A stretch of DNA of 64,000 nt. Origin: Verrucomicrobiaceae bacterium (GTDB lineage: Bacteria > Verrucomicrobiota > Verrucomicrobiia > Verrucomicrobiales > Verrucomicrobiaceae). Made by a program: the position numbers and the translations under genes. Position 1 is the stretch's first letter. Every line of letters begins with the position of its first letter. This document shows positions 55,168 to 63,894 of the stretch, piece after piece. The notes below the pieces were generated by a model that saw only the letters and a list, made by a program, of their open reading frames with translations, was not told the origin of the DNA and ran no database searches. The stretch is from the NCBI GenBank assembly GCA_016795365.1, contig JAEUHN010000017.1:124001-188000 (forward strand), written 5' to 3'.

Positions 55168-55220
55168 AAACCAACCACCTCCGGACTCCAAGGGGTCCGA
55201 TAGGTGGTTGGTTTTTGTTT
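55168..55220 (+). terminator. Strong Rho-independent terminator after the PEP-CTERM gene
   Basis: A perfect 13-bp outer stem AAACCAACCACCT/AGGTGGTTGGTTT encloses a second small hairpin (GGACTCC/GGGGTCC). It is followed by TTGTTT on the plus strand. It closes the VKOR-DsbA/giant/PEP-CTERM stretch and faces the convergent sulfatase gene. Confidence 0.88.
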
Positions 55221-55238
55221 GGACGAGCGCTGATCGAC

Positions 55239-56774
55239 TTACGGCAACTCCATGACCGGTGGCAGAGCCTTGACCATGGGCACCTTGTGTCGTTCGAGTT
55301 CGGCGATGAGCTTGGAGCGCAGCGATTTGACCAATTCTCCATTGCCTGGCACGCGCGCCAGATTGTGAAGTTCCTCGGGGTCCGCATCCAGGTCATAGAC
55401 TTCCTCCATTTCGCCAGCGGTGAGATTGCGGACGTATTTCATCTTCCCATCGCGAATCATCAGCCACCATGGCACGTTCCCGCTGTGAGCCAGCACTTCG
55501 GGATCCGTGGGCACGGTGTCTGTATCGGCTCCGAAGTGATCGCTCGTGTGAATCATCAGTGTAGGCCGGTCGCGTTTGGTGGTCTCGGGTGCCTTGAGCA
55601 AGGGCGTCAGATCCTGGCCATGCATGGGCCATGGTTCCTTCATGCCAGTGAAGGCGAGGATCGTGCTCACCAGGTCGGCAGAGTTGACGGGCTCACGGCA
55701 GACCTTCCCTTGCGGCAACTGTGAGGGCATGGAGACAATGAGGGGCGAGGAGATGTTCGCATCATACGGAGCCACCTTGATGCTGCATCCGTGCTCGCCC
55801 AGCGCGAAGCCCTGATCAGCGGTGTAGATCACCAGCGTGTTCTCCAGTTGACCGCTTTCTTTGAGGGCCGCCATCACGCGGCCCACGCCTTCATCAACGG
55901 CCATGTTGCACTCGTTCACCTGCTGCACCCATTTGTCATAAGTCATGCCCGCCTCGTCGTGATCGAAGTTGTTCTTCCGTTTGGCGGCTTTGCCCTTGAT
56001 GGGCTGTCCATCCTTGCCGCGTGTCCAGGCTTGCGTTTTGTCGAGATACTTTGGCTTATCAGGACGAGGGCCGAAGATGTCAGCCGGCACGGTGGCCTGC
56101 TCGCCTCCCAGTTTGCCCTTGTGACGATCCGCTGGCGTTGTCGGTCCATGAATCGCGCCATAGCAGAGCCAGAGATACCAGGGCTTTGCGGTGTCGCGGT
56201 TCTTGCCCTTGATGTAGTCGATGGCCCACTGGGTGTAGTTGTCTGTCGAGTAGCCTTCCTGTTCCTTGTCCACACCATTGAAGCTGAGGATCTGCCCCGT
56301 GTAATAAGCGCCAGCGTTCTCTGGATGGCCCGGGCGGTTCCAGACGATCTGATAGTCCCAATCGCGACCAAATCCTGTGTCGGTGCCCGTGTGCCACTTG
56401 CCGATCTGTGCCGTGTGGTAGCCGTGCTTGCGCAGCTCGGCAGGCCAGAACTTGCACTGCGCCGGGTCATAAGTGCTGGCGGGATACGGTCCATCCATCC
56501 GCATTGTTTGCACCCCAGGTTGAAGACGGCCCGTGAGCATCGTCGCTCTCGATGGCATGCACCACGCGCCTAGATAGGAACGATGAAATCGCACGCCGCT
56601 CTTTGCCAGCGCATCAATGTTCGGCGTGTGTGCCATCTTCTGCGCTTCGGGGTAGCAGCTGATCGTTTTGTAGGGCTGGTCGTCGGCGTAGATGAAGAGC
56701 ACGTTAGGATGCTTCTCAGCCGCTGCCGAGAAAGAACAAGCCAGAGCCAGGAGAAAGACGGAGCGAGGAATCAT
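55239..56774 (-). CDS. Secreted sulfatase (type I, formylglycine)
   Basis: A 511-residue exported sulfatase (signal peptide MIPRSVFLLALACSFSAAA). NVLFIYADDQ supplies two metal-binding Asp residues; WCMPSRATMLTGR is the C-x-P-S-R signature whose Cys is converted to formylglycine; GKWHTG and IYTADQGFALGEHG are the remaining active-site segments. It hydrolyses a sulfate ester, probably on a polysaccharide; substrate unknown. An alternative start 12 codons upstream overlaps the rlmN stop as TGATG, so coupled translation from that codon is possible. No sulfatase-maturating enzyme is seen nearby. Confidence 0.9.
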   Translation of the reverse strand: MIPRSVFLLALACSFSAAAEKHPNVLFIYADDQPYKTISCYPEAQKMAHTPNIDALAKSGVRFHRSYLGAWCMPSRATMLTGRLQPGVQTMRMDGPYPASTYDPAQCKFWPAELRKHGYHTAQIGKWHTGTDTGFGRDWDYQIVWNRPGHPENAGAYYTGQILSFNGVDKEQEGYSTDNYTQWAIDYIKGKNRDTAKPWYLWLCYGAIHGPTTPADRHKGKLGGEQATVPADIFGPRPDKPKYLDKTQAWTRGKDGQPIKGKAAKRKNNFDHDEAGMTYDKWVQQVNECNMAVDEGVGRVMAALKESGQLENTLVIYTADQGFALGEHGCSIKVAPYDANISSPLIVSMPSQLPQGKVCREPVNSADLVSTILAFTGMKEPWPMHGQDLTPLLKAPETTKRDRPTLMIHTSDHFGADTDTVPTDPEVLAHSGNVPWWLMIRDGKMKYVRNLTAGEMEEVYDLDADPEELHNLARVPGNGELVKSLRSKLIAELERHKVPMVKALPPVMELP

Positions 56775-56809
56775 GCGTGCTTCAACGCGTGACCACGCGA
56801 TGATTTGCA

Positions 56810-57940
56810 TCAATCTCCACCGCCACCGATGGTGATGCGCTTCGCGGGAATCATGGAGTCGATGATGCCTTCCTCCGTCTCCTGCTTGAGGCGAAGCTGA
56901 CCACACGCCGCCGCGATATCGTGACCCTTCTCGCGCCGCAGCGTCGCAGTCACACCGGCATTGAGCAGCACGGCTTGAAACGCATCCTGCTGCGCCTCGC
57001 TGGGTCGCTTCCAAGGCAAGCCCTCGACCGTGTTGTAGGGGATGAGATTCACCTTCGCTTGCAACGGCTTCGCACGCTTTGCCAGCACACGCGCTTGATC
57101 GAGACCGTCGTTCACGCTCTCAATAAGAATGTATTCAAAGGTGAGGTGCTGCTTCCGCTTGCGATGCCATTCCGCCAGCGCGTCGAACAACTCCGCCAGC
57201 GGATACTTCCGGTTCACCGGCATGATTTTCTCTCGCACCTCATCGGTCGCGCCGTGCAGGCTGATCGCCAGACGCACTTGAAGGGGGAAGTCCGCCAGCT
57301 TGCGAATGTTCGGGGCCACGCCGCTCGTGCTCAGCGTCATGTGCCGAGCGCCGATGCCCACGCCCCACGGCGCATTGAGGATCTCGATCGCCGTCGTCAC
57401 ATTCGTGTAGTTCGCCATCGGCTCGCCCATGCCCATGAAGACCAGATTGTCGATGCGGTCCCGCGCCAGCGCCTCCACCTGCACGATCTGCTCCACGATC
57501 TCGCCCGCCGTCAGGTTGCGCGTGAAGCCTGCCAGCCCGCTCGCGCAGAACTTGCAGTCGTAAGCACAGCCTACCTGACTCGACACGCACAAGGTCAGCC
57601 GGTCACTCGCCCCGCCGTAGAGCGCCGGGTTCGCGGGGATGAGGACCGTCTCCACGTAGCGCCCGTCGTGCAGCTTGAACAAGTATTTGCGTGTCGTGTC
57701 CTCCGACCCCGTCACGGTCGAATATGTCATCGTGCGCAGCGTGAACCGCTCCGCCAGCTTCGCCCGCAGCGCCGCGCCCAGGTTCGTCATCTGGTCAAAG
57801 CCGAGCACGCGTCGCTTGAAGACCCACTCCATCACCTGCTTCGCCCGGAACCCCGGCTCGCCCATCTCCTGGAATACAGCCGTCAACTGCTCCAGCGTGA
57901 GGCCGAGGAGACTGGGTTTTGATGAGAGCAGTTCAGACAT
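56810..57940 (-). CDS. rlmN: Dual-specificity 23S rRNA/tRNA adenine-C2 methyltransferase
   Basis: A 376-residue radical SAM RlmN. The cluster motif is CAYDCKFCASG (C-x3-C-x2-C), preceded by LCVSSQVG and followed by GMGEPMANY and STSGVAPNI. The second catalytic Cys is in GHDIAAACGQL near the C-terminus; the first lies in that same region of the fold. It methylates A2503 of 23S rRNA and A37 of some tRNAs. I started at MSELLSSK, nine codons into the longest frame. The stop overlaps a possible start of the sulfatase as TGATG. Confidence 0.95.
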   Translation of the reverse strand: MSELLSSKPSLLGLTLEQLTAVFQEMGEPGFRAKQVMEWVFKRRVLGFDQMTNLGAALRAKLAERFTLRTMTYSTVTGSEDTTRKYLFKLHDGRYVETVLIPANPALYGGASDRLTLCVSSQVGCAYDCKFCASGLAGFTRNLTAGEIVEQIVQVEALARDRIDNLVFMGMGEPMANYTNVTTAIEILNAPWGVGIGARHMTLSTSGVAPNIRKLADFPLQVRLAISLHGATDEVREKIMPVNRKYPLAELFDALAEWHRKRKQHLTFEYILIESVNDGLDQARVLAKRAKPLQAKVNLIPYNTVEGLPWKRPSEAQQDAFQAVLLNAGVTATLRREKGHDIAAACGQLRLKQETEEGIIDSMIPAKRITIGGGGD

Positions 57941-58169
57941 GCGTGCCCATGTGTAGCGCACGATCACCCACGCTCAAGGTGTAGCGCAGGGTCTCCATTG
58001 CAGCCCAGTTCAATGAGGCGGAGGGCTTTCAAGGACGGCATGTTTCCCAGCTAAGGTGCCATGCGTCTGCCGGGCAATGGCACTCAAGGTTCACTCTCCG
58101 TCAGGCTCACCTAGCCACACGCCGTGGTCAGCGTGCACTCGCGCCTGAGACCTTGCACCGTCATCGCCT

Positions 58170-58511
58170 TCAAGCTGAGGGGTCAAACCCGAAGACACGC
58201 AGCTCTTGATGGCATCGGCAGGCTTCGGCCAGGCGTGCGGCCCACGAGACAGCTTCTTCGCGTGAGGGAAGTTCGAGCACCGTGAACCCGCCGTTGAGCC
58301 GAGGAGCCCATGGGTAACCACCCTCGGCAACCGTGCCATCGGCCGCAACGAGCACCGGCGGGACCGATTCGTCGATGCCGCCGGCGAACACATAAACGCC
58401 TGCGACCTTCGCTTCCTCGATCACCGCGTGAGCGGCCCGACCTACCGCCTCATGCTCGCCCTCGGCCACCACCATCGCTGCGCTGGGAAATGATATCAGG
58501 TATTTGGACAT
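58170..58511 (-). CDS. YCII-related (DGPF-type) protein
   Basis: A 113-residue protein of the YCII family. It opens MSKYLISFPSAAMV, has the DG-x-VAEGG segment equivalent to DGPFAE, and then LNGGFTVLELPSREEAVSWAARLAEACR, the strand-helix that ends the ferredoxin-like fold. These small dimeric proteins have no settled function; some act as sigma-factor-associated or detoxification accessory proteins. It stands alone between rlmN and the membrane ACP-like protein. Confidence 0.8.
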   Translation of the reverse strand: MSKYLISFPSAAMVVAEGEHEAVGRAAHAVIEEAKVAGVYVFAGGIDESVPPVLVAADGTVAEGGYPWAPRLNGGFTVLELPSREEAVSWAARLAEACRCHQELRVFGFDPSA

Positions 58512-58608
58512 GATTATCTATCGTTGAGATTCAATCACCGTTGTGAACAAGCTCTTTCCTGAATCCGTTTTGTTCGGGCTTGTATTGGTTAGTCACATCG
58601 TATGCGGA

Positions 58609-59163
58609 TCAGGCCGTTGTGGGACGTGCTGGCTGGTGACGAAGAAAATCCACCAAATCCTGAACAGTCGAGACTCGTCCGTAAAGCGGGTTGCTGTCAG
58701 TGGAATCGAGAGAGCGCCAAGCTAGTGCCGCAGCCTCGACAGCAATCTCATCCAGATCATCGTCGTCCAGATCAAGATCTTCAAGGAGGCGGTCGGATGC
58801 ACGAACAGGCACGGGAGGACCACCCATCTGCTCTCGAATCATCTCATAAATGGAGCGAATCAAAACAGTGTCAGTCGCGTGACGGTCAAACGAGCGGGCG
58901 AAATCGCATATGGATTCGGAGGGGCGAGAGGCAGCAAGCTCACCAAATCTCTGGGAACGCACCACCGATGCACGCCAGCAAATCAATGACAGGACTCCAA
59001 CCACTGCACCTGAGCCAATCCAACTGCCTGTGATGTGAAGCAGGCCCCAAATGCAGAAGCCAACGAACGCCGTGAAGGCGAGCCATCCAATAATGGACAT
59101 CCGGCGCTCAGACTGCATCTGCAACCTGCGCTCTTTCAGAATGCTTTTGGAAGACGGGCGCAT
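58609..59163 (-). CDS. Two-helix membrane protein with ACP-like domain lacking the carrier Ser
   Basis: A 184-residue protein. Basic N-terminus, two membrane helices (about 24-43 and 48-65), then a cytosolic region. Residues 100-180 resemble an acyl-carrier-type helical bundle: VPVRASDRLLEDLDLDDDDLDEIAVEA and VSTVQDLVDFL match the '..p.s.LvEDLg.DSLD.vEl' and 'TVgDLv.yi' patterns of ACPs and DUF1493-like proteins. The Ser that carries phosphopantetheine is replaced by Asp (DDDD). A protein-interaction role is more likely than acyl carriage. No neighbour suggests a pathway. Confidence 0.6.
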   Translation of the reverse strand: MRPSSKSILKERRLQMQSERRMSIIGWLAFTAFVGFCIWGLLHITGSWIGSGAVVGVLSLICWRASVVRSQRFGELAASRPSESICDFARSFDRHATDTVLIRSIYEMIREQMGGPPVPVRASDRLLEDLDLDDDDLDEIAVEAAALAWRSLDSTDSNPLYGRVSTVQDLVDFLRHQPARPTTA

Positions 59164-59312
59164 GGTGTGTTACCCGAACTTGTTGATCATGAACAATGCT
59201 GCCGGTTTGTCAGCCTCATTATCGACGACACGATTGTCGGTTTGCGCGCTCCATGCCGATTCTGGTGAGTGAAAAACGATTGAAGGCAGGGTAGCCAAGC
59301 GCAAATCCAAGG

Positions 59313-62306
59313 TTAGTCCACGAAGCTGAACTCGTTCAGGTTGAGGATGACGCGGCAGGTGTTTTCCAGGCCTTCGCGTTGAGCATACGCGACGAGGGGC
59401 GCGAGTTCGTCGCTGGTCGGGGGGCGGGCGATGGCGAGATGGAAGGCTTGTTTCACCTGGTCCTCGGGAGTCCGGGCTTCGCTTCGAACCCGCTCGGCGA
59501 ACTGTCGGGCCATGGCGACGGTGAGGCCGTTGTTCATGAGGGCGAGAGCTTGCAGCGGGCTGAGCGATTCGTTGCGTTTATCCACGCGCATGGAGGGGTC
59601 CGCGCAATCCATGACGGTCATGAAGGGCTGCTGCTGGCTGCGCACGATGAAGCGGTAGATGCTGCGACGGTGGCTCTTGGGATCATCGGGATCGTGGAGA
59701 TGGTATTCGTAGTGCGGGCTGTGCTGAGGCTTGTCGATGATGAAGTCCTGGAAGCTGGGGCCGCCCATGGTGAGATCAAGCTGGCCGCTGACGGACAAGA
59801 TGGAATCACGGATCGATTCGGCATCGAGCTTCCGTCGGTTCTGATGAGATAGCCACTGATTGGTGGCATCCGACTTGTTAGCCAGGGGCGAGGACTCTGA
59901 GGACTGCCGGTAGGTGTCGCTGGTGACGATGAGCTTGTGCAGACGTTTCAGATTGCCGCCCAAGTCGTCACGGAAAGTGATGGCCAGCCAGTCGAGCAGC
60001 TCGGGGTGAGTGGGAGTGGAGCCCATCCGACCGAAGTCATTCGAGGTCTCGACCAGTCCGCGTCCGAAGTGATGCTGCCACACGCGATTGACGATGCTGC
60101 GCCAGGTGAGGGCGTTGTTCTTGTCGGTGATCCAGCGGGCAAGGGCGGCACGTCGTTCGCCCTCGGATTCGCCATTCACGCGAAACGGCGTGCCGAACAA
60201 TTCATTGAGCGCGGTGATGCTTCCTGGGCCAACTTCTTTCGCAGGCTGCTTGATGTCGCCACGCTTGAGCACGTGGATCACGCGTGGCTTGCCGCCTTCA
60301 TTCCCGGTGCCGCGGAAGGCTCCGGAACCGGTATGCACGGCACCAGCATAGACTTTTCCAGGTGCTGGCAAGGCGGCGATCTGCGCGATGATGGAGTCAC
60401 GCTGTTTCCGTGCGGCGGTCAGCTTCTGGCGAGTCGCAGGGTCGGCCTGGGCGAGCATCAGGGCATCGCGCTCGCGAATGAGCTTTTGCTTGTCCTCCGG
60501 GCTGCGGGCCTCGGGTGCGATGCCGTCGGTGAGGTTGGTTCTGCGCCAGCGGGGTGGGGCTTCGATGGAGTCGAGCGAAATCACGGGCTGTCCAGCGGCG
60601 AGGTTCTTGCCTTCCTTGGTCGCATACACTTCCAACTCGGCGAGGGCGAAGATGTAGTCGTTCTTTCGCGGCGCGAGCTTCACGGCGGTGACGCGGACGT
60701 AACGTCCCTTCACACCATCGTCGCCTGCGGTGTTGGTCTCGAAGGGCGTGAGCCCAGGATTCTTGAAGTCGTTCATGAAGGTGGCGTCGTGCTTCCGCCA
60801 GAGCAGCGTGACGCCGGACTTGAATTCCGGATCGTCACTCGTCTCGATCTTGAACCGAACCGGAAAGCCGAAGCCCCCACCAATCCCGCCGTAGTCGTCG
60901 TAGCAGGGCTTCAAGATGATGCGCTGAATCTCGATGCTCTGGCCCAGATCCACCTGCACCCACTTCACGGTGTCCTGCTCGCGAGCGATGGCGCTGTGGA
61001 AACCGAAGTCGGGCCGCGCATTCGGATTGGTGCTGGGCGCTTTGTCTGCAGCGCCGTCGATGCGCTTGCTGAGAGCTTGGTAGGCGTCGCCAGCCTTCGC
61101 CTTGAGCGGCGTCTCGATGGCAGTGATTGTGGCGAGGATGGTCTGTCGCTCCTTCTGCAAAGTGGTGAACTTCTGCATCACCGCGTCATCGGGGTAGTAG
61201 TCCACTTCTGTGCGATCCACGGCGGCGAAGACGGCCTGGAGCGAGTAGTAGTCTTCCTGCGTGATGGGATCGAATTTGTGATTGTGGCATTGCGCGCACT
61301 GCACTGTTAGGCTGCAAAAGGTGCCGATGGCGTTCTGCACCATGTCGTCGCGATCAAGGTGGCGCGCGATTTTGCCATCGAGTTTCGTCTCTGGCACCTC
61401 GGCATGGCCGATGAGATCCCACGGACCTGCCGAGATAAAGCCGAGAGCGGTGATGCCATCGGTGGTTCCGGGATGGAGCACATCCCCGGCGATCTGTTCT
61501 TCGATGAAGCGGGCATACGGCTTGTCGCTGTTGAGCGCGCGAATCACATAATCGCGGTAGGGCCAGGCTTGGTTGCGTGGCTTGTCTTTGTCATAGCCAT
61601 GGGTTTCGCCGTAGTGAACCACATCCAGCCAGTGCCGCGCCCAGCGCTCGCCATAGCGAGGGCTGGCGAGCAAGTCATCCACCAGGGTGGCGTAGGTGCC
61701 GGTGGCAGTGCTCGCAGCACTTAGCCCTGGCAGGTAGCGGGCGATCTCCGCAGGCGTGGGAGGCAGGCCGGTGAGATCGAAATACAGCCGACGAATCAAG
61801 GTCCGGGGATCGGCTGGTGGTGCCGAGGTGAGACCTTTCTCAGCGAGCTTCGCCCGCACGAAGGAATCCACGCTGGGAGCAGGTCCCGAGGCGTTGGTTT
61901 TGATACGCTTGAAGCTCCACCAGTCGCGCTTGTCCTCCAGCTTCGACTTGTCGGCACTGTCGGGCCACACGGCTCCATCGTCGATCCAGCGTTTCAGCGT
62001 TTCGATCTCGGTGCTGCTGAGCTTTGACTTCGGCGGCATCGACAAGTCTTTGTCCTCTCCGCTGACGAAGCGAAACAGCGGGCTCGATGCGCTCTTGCCC
62101 GGAACAATGTTCGGCGCGTGAGCCTCGCCGCCAGTCAAGGCGACCGACTTGATGTCGAGCCGGTAGTCGCTCTTCTGCTTGTCAGGGCCGTGGCATTCAT
62201 AGCAGTGACGTTCGAAAATCGGACGCACCTCGCTGACGAAATCGACGGCGAGGCAAGGCGTGGCTGTGAGGGCGATGAGGAGGGGGAATCGCATCGGCCA
62301 AGTCAT
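59313..62306 (-). CDS. PSCyt1-DUF1549-DUF1553 secreted protein
   Basis: A 997-residue exported protein typical of the PVC group. A signal peptide ending TPCLA is followed by PSCyt1 with C35YECH39, PSCyt2/DUF1549 (about 145-345), a discoidin-like insert (about 435-590, GRYVRVTAVKL...FALAELEVYA) and the PSD1/DUF1553 C-terminal domain (about 700-975). These proteins are thought to act in the periplasm on polysaccharide degradation together with DUF1501 partners or sulfatases; no DUF1501 gene is directly downstream here. It lies 30 bases after the SpmA/B-like gene, so they may be cotranscribed. MRFPLL, four codons in, is an alternative start. Confidence 0.9.
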   Translation of the reverse strand: MTWPMRFPLLIALTATPCLAVDFVSEVRPIFERHCYECHGPDKQKSDYRLDIKSVALTGGEAHAPNIVPGKSASSPLFRFVSGEDKDLSMPPKSKLSSTEIETLKRWIDDGAVWPDSADKSKLEDKRDWWSFKRIKTNASGPAPSVDSFVRAKLAEKGLTSAPPADPRTLIRRLYFDLTGLPPTPAEIARYLPGLSAASTATGTYATLVDDLLASPRYGERWARHWLDVVHYGETHGYDKDKPRNQAWPYRDYVIRALNSDKPYARFIEEQIAGDVLHPGTTDGITALGFISAGPWDLIGHAEVPETKLDGKIARHLDRDDMVQNAIGTFCSLTVQCAQCHNHKFDPITQEDYYSLQAVFAAVDRTEVDYYPDDAVMQKFTTLQKERQTILATITAIETPLKAKAGDAYQALSKRIDGAADKAPSTNPNARPDFGFHSAIAREQDTVKWVQVDLGQSIEIQRIILKPCYDDYGGIGGGFGFPVRFKIETSDDPEFKSGVTLLWRKHDATFMNDFKNPGLTPFETNTAGDDGVKGRYVRVTAVKLAPRKNDYIFALAELEVYATKEGKNLAAGQPVISLDSIEAPPRWRRTNLTDGIAPEARSPEDKQKLIRERDALMLAQADPATRQKLTAARKQRDSIIAQIAALPAPGKVYAGAVHTGSGAFRGTGNEGGKPRVIHVLKRGDIKQPAKEVGPGSITALNELFGTPFRVNGESEGERRAALARWITDKNNALTWRSIVNRVWQHHFGRGLVETSNDFGRMGSTPTHPELLDWLAITFRDDLGGNLKRLHKLIVTSDTYRQSSESSPLANKSDATNQWLSHQNRRKLDAESIRDSILSVSGQLDLTMGGPSFQDFIIDKPQHSPHYEYHLHDPDDPKSHRRSIYRFIVRSQQQPFMTVMDCADPSMRVDKRNESLSPLQALALMNNGLTVAMARQFAERVRSEARTPEDQVKQAFHLAIARPPTSDELAPLVAYAQREGLENTCRVILNLNEFSFVD

Positions 62307-62336
62307 ACGCCGCGCGGGACTCGTTTCATCCAGGCC

Positions 62337-63722
62337 TCAGCTGAATAGCAAGCGCCCGATCACAATCGCGGCCGTCATCCCAACCACGTCCGCCGTGAGT
62401 CCGGCGGCGAGCGCATGGCGCACCTTGCGGATGCCGACGGAGCCGAAGTAAACGGCGATGACGTAGAATGTCGTCTCGGTGCTGCCGTAGAGGATGGAGG
62501 CGGTGTATTTGAGCAGGCTGCTGGACTGCGGGTTGAGCAGGATCTCATTGAGCAAGCCGGTGGCACCCGAGCCGCTGAGAGGTCGCATCAGCGCGAGCGG
62601 CAGCAGTTCCACCGGGAAGCCGATCAAGCTTAGCACAGGACGCAGCGCGGATTGCAGCAGGTTCAACATCCCGGAGGCGCGGAAGATCGCGAGCGCGGCG
62701 AGCATGGTGACGAGGAAGGGCATGATGCGCGTGACCACGGCGAAGCCTTCCTTCGCGCCCTCGACGAACTCCTCGTAAACCTTCACGCCCCGGCCCATCG
62801 CGGCGCATAGCGTGAGCAGCAGGATGCCTGGGATGGCCAAACCCGAGACGCCATTCATCACGCGACGGATGGTGGGCACTTCGGTGCTGGCGGTAGCTTC
62901 GGCGACGGCGGCTTGCGCTGGCTTTTCGGCGGATGCGACGACGTTGGCGATGCCAGTCTTCGTCAGCAGCGATTCACGCCACGAGGGCGGCGCGAGTTCC
63001 AGCACGGCGATGACGGCGAAGCTGAGCGCGACGAACGCGATCAAGAACTTCATTGCGCTGGAAGCGGGGCGTGTCTGCGGTTCGCTGGCAGCTTGCTCTT
63101 CGGCAGCCGCCAGCTCGCTGGCACTGATTTGGAACATCGGCAGACGCTGGAAAAATTTCGCTGCCATCACAGCTGCGACTGTGGCGCAGGCCGTGGAGCA
63201 GATCGTTGGCACGATGATTTCATACGGGTTCTTCACGCCGGCGGCATTGAGGTAGTTGATCACCGTCATCGGGATCAAAGTAAAGGCACCGGTGTTGAGC
63301 GCGAGGAAGGTGGCCATCGAGTTGCTCGCGTGCTGCTTGTTCGGGTTCAGTTCTTGCAGCGCGGTCATCGCCTTGAGTCCCATCGGCGTCGCCATGTTGC
63401 CCAGGCCCAGCATGTTGGCCGTCCAGTTCATGACGATGGCGCTCAACGCGGGATGCTCGGCAGGCACTTCGGGGAAGAGGCGTCGCATCACGGGTGCCAG
63501 CGCACGCACGATGACTTCCAGCAGGCCCGCCTTCTCCATCACGCGCAACACGCCAAGCCAGAACATCATCATGCCCGCCATCGGCAGCGCGATGTTCATG
63601 ACGGCTTTCTCCGCCATCTTGAGGCACTCGGCGATCACGCCGGTATCGCCAGTGAAGCGCCCCAGCAGGCCCGCGACGAGTAGTCCGCTCACGACGAGGA
63701 AGGTCCAGATGTAGTTCAGCAT
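62337..63722 (-). CDS. Fused SpmA/SpmB-like nucleoside-recognition membrane protein
   Basis: A 461-residue membrane protein. The N-terminal half resembles SpmA (MAGMMMFWLGVLRVMEKAGLL, GLGNMATPMGLKAMTALQELNP, MATFLALNTGAFTLIPMTVI) and the C-terminal half SpmB (LRPVLSLIGFPVELLPLALMRPLSGSGATGLLNEIL, YGSTETTFYVIAVYFG), each carrying a 'nucleoside recognition' Gate domain. In Bacillus the two are separate spore maturation proteins; fused forms in non-spore-formers have no known role and are probably transporters. A spacer of about 100 residues joins the halves. I started at MLNYIWTF, where the first membrane helix begins; the frame extends upstream through the palindromic repeat, which is clearly not coding. 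Confidence 0.88.
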   Translation of the reverse strand: MLNYIWTFLVVSGLLVAGLLGRFTGDTGVIAECLKMAEKAVMNIALPMAGMMMFWLGVLRVMEKAGLLEVIVRALAPVMRRLFPEVPAEHPALSAIVMNWTANMLGLGNMATPMGLKAMTALQELNPNKQHASNSMATFLALNTGAFTLIPMTVINYLNAAGVKNPYEIIVPTICSTACATVAAVMAAKFFQRLPMFQISASELAAAEEQAASEPQTRPASSAMKFLIAFVALSFAVIAVLELAPPSWRESLLTKTGIANVVASAEKPAQAAVAEATASTEVPTIRRVMNGVSGLAIPGILLLTLCAAMGRGVKVYEEFVEGAKEGFAVVTRIMPFLVTMLAALAIFRASGMLNLLQSALRPVLSLIGFPVELLPLALMRPLSGSGATGLLNEILLNPQSSSLLKYTASILYGSTETTFYVIAVYFGSVGIRKVRHALAAGLTADVVGMTAAIVIGRLLFS

Positions 63723-63774
63723 GGGCGGCGAGTAGAGACGCGGACGCCGCACATGCAAGTCAGTGAAAAGAAAT

Positions 63775-63848
63775 CCTCTGTGCCTCTCTGTGCCCTCTGG
63801 GGTTGATCCATAGGCATTCACCACGGAGGTCACCGAGAAACACAAAGG
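63775..63848. repeat. Imperfect palindromic repeat (REP/MITE-like)
   Basis: A ~33-base arm opening CCTCTGTGCCTCTCTGTGCC is followed after 8 bases by an arm whose reverse complement opens CCTTTGTGTTTCTCGGTGAC; the two match at roughly two thirds of positions. The 'CTCTGTGxCTCxGTG...GTGGTGAAT' pattern resembles a short palindromic element I have seen scattered in intergenic DNA of PVC and other genomes. It lies between a minus-strand and a plus-strand gene. Confidence 0.6.
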
Positions 63849-63894
63849 ATGGACTGACAGGCTCGCCACGAGTCACGCGTATGGTCACGCTCGC

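Noticed and set aside
59937-61310. 457-codon plus-strand frame
   Set aside because: Antisense to the DUF1549/DUF1553 protein; composition is that of a shadow.
63723-63869. 49-codon N-terminal extension of the SpmA/B-like protein
   Set aside because: It is translated from the palindromic repeat and has no membrane or family character; the ATG at 63722 begins the first helix.
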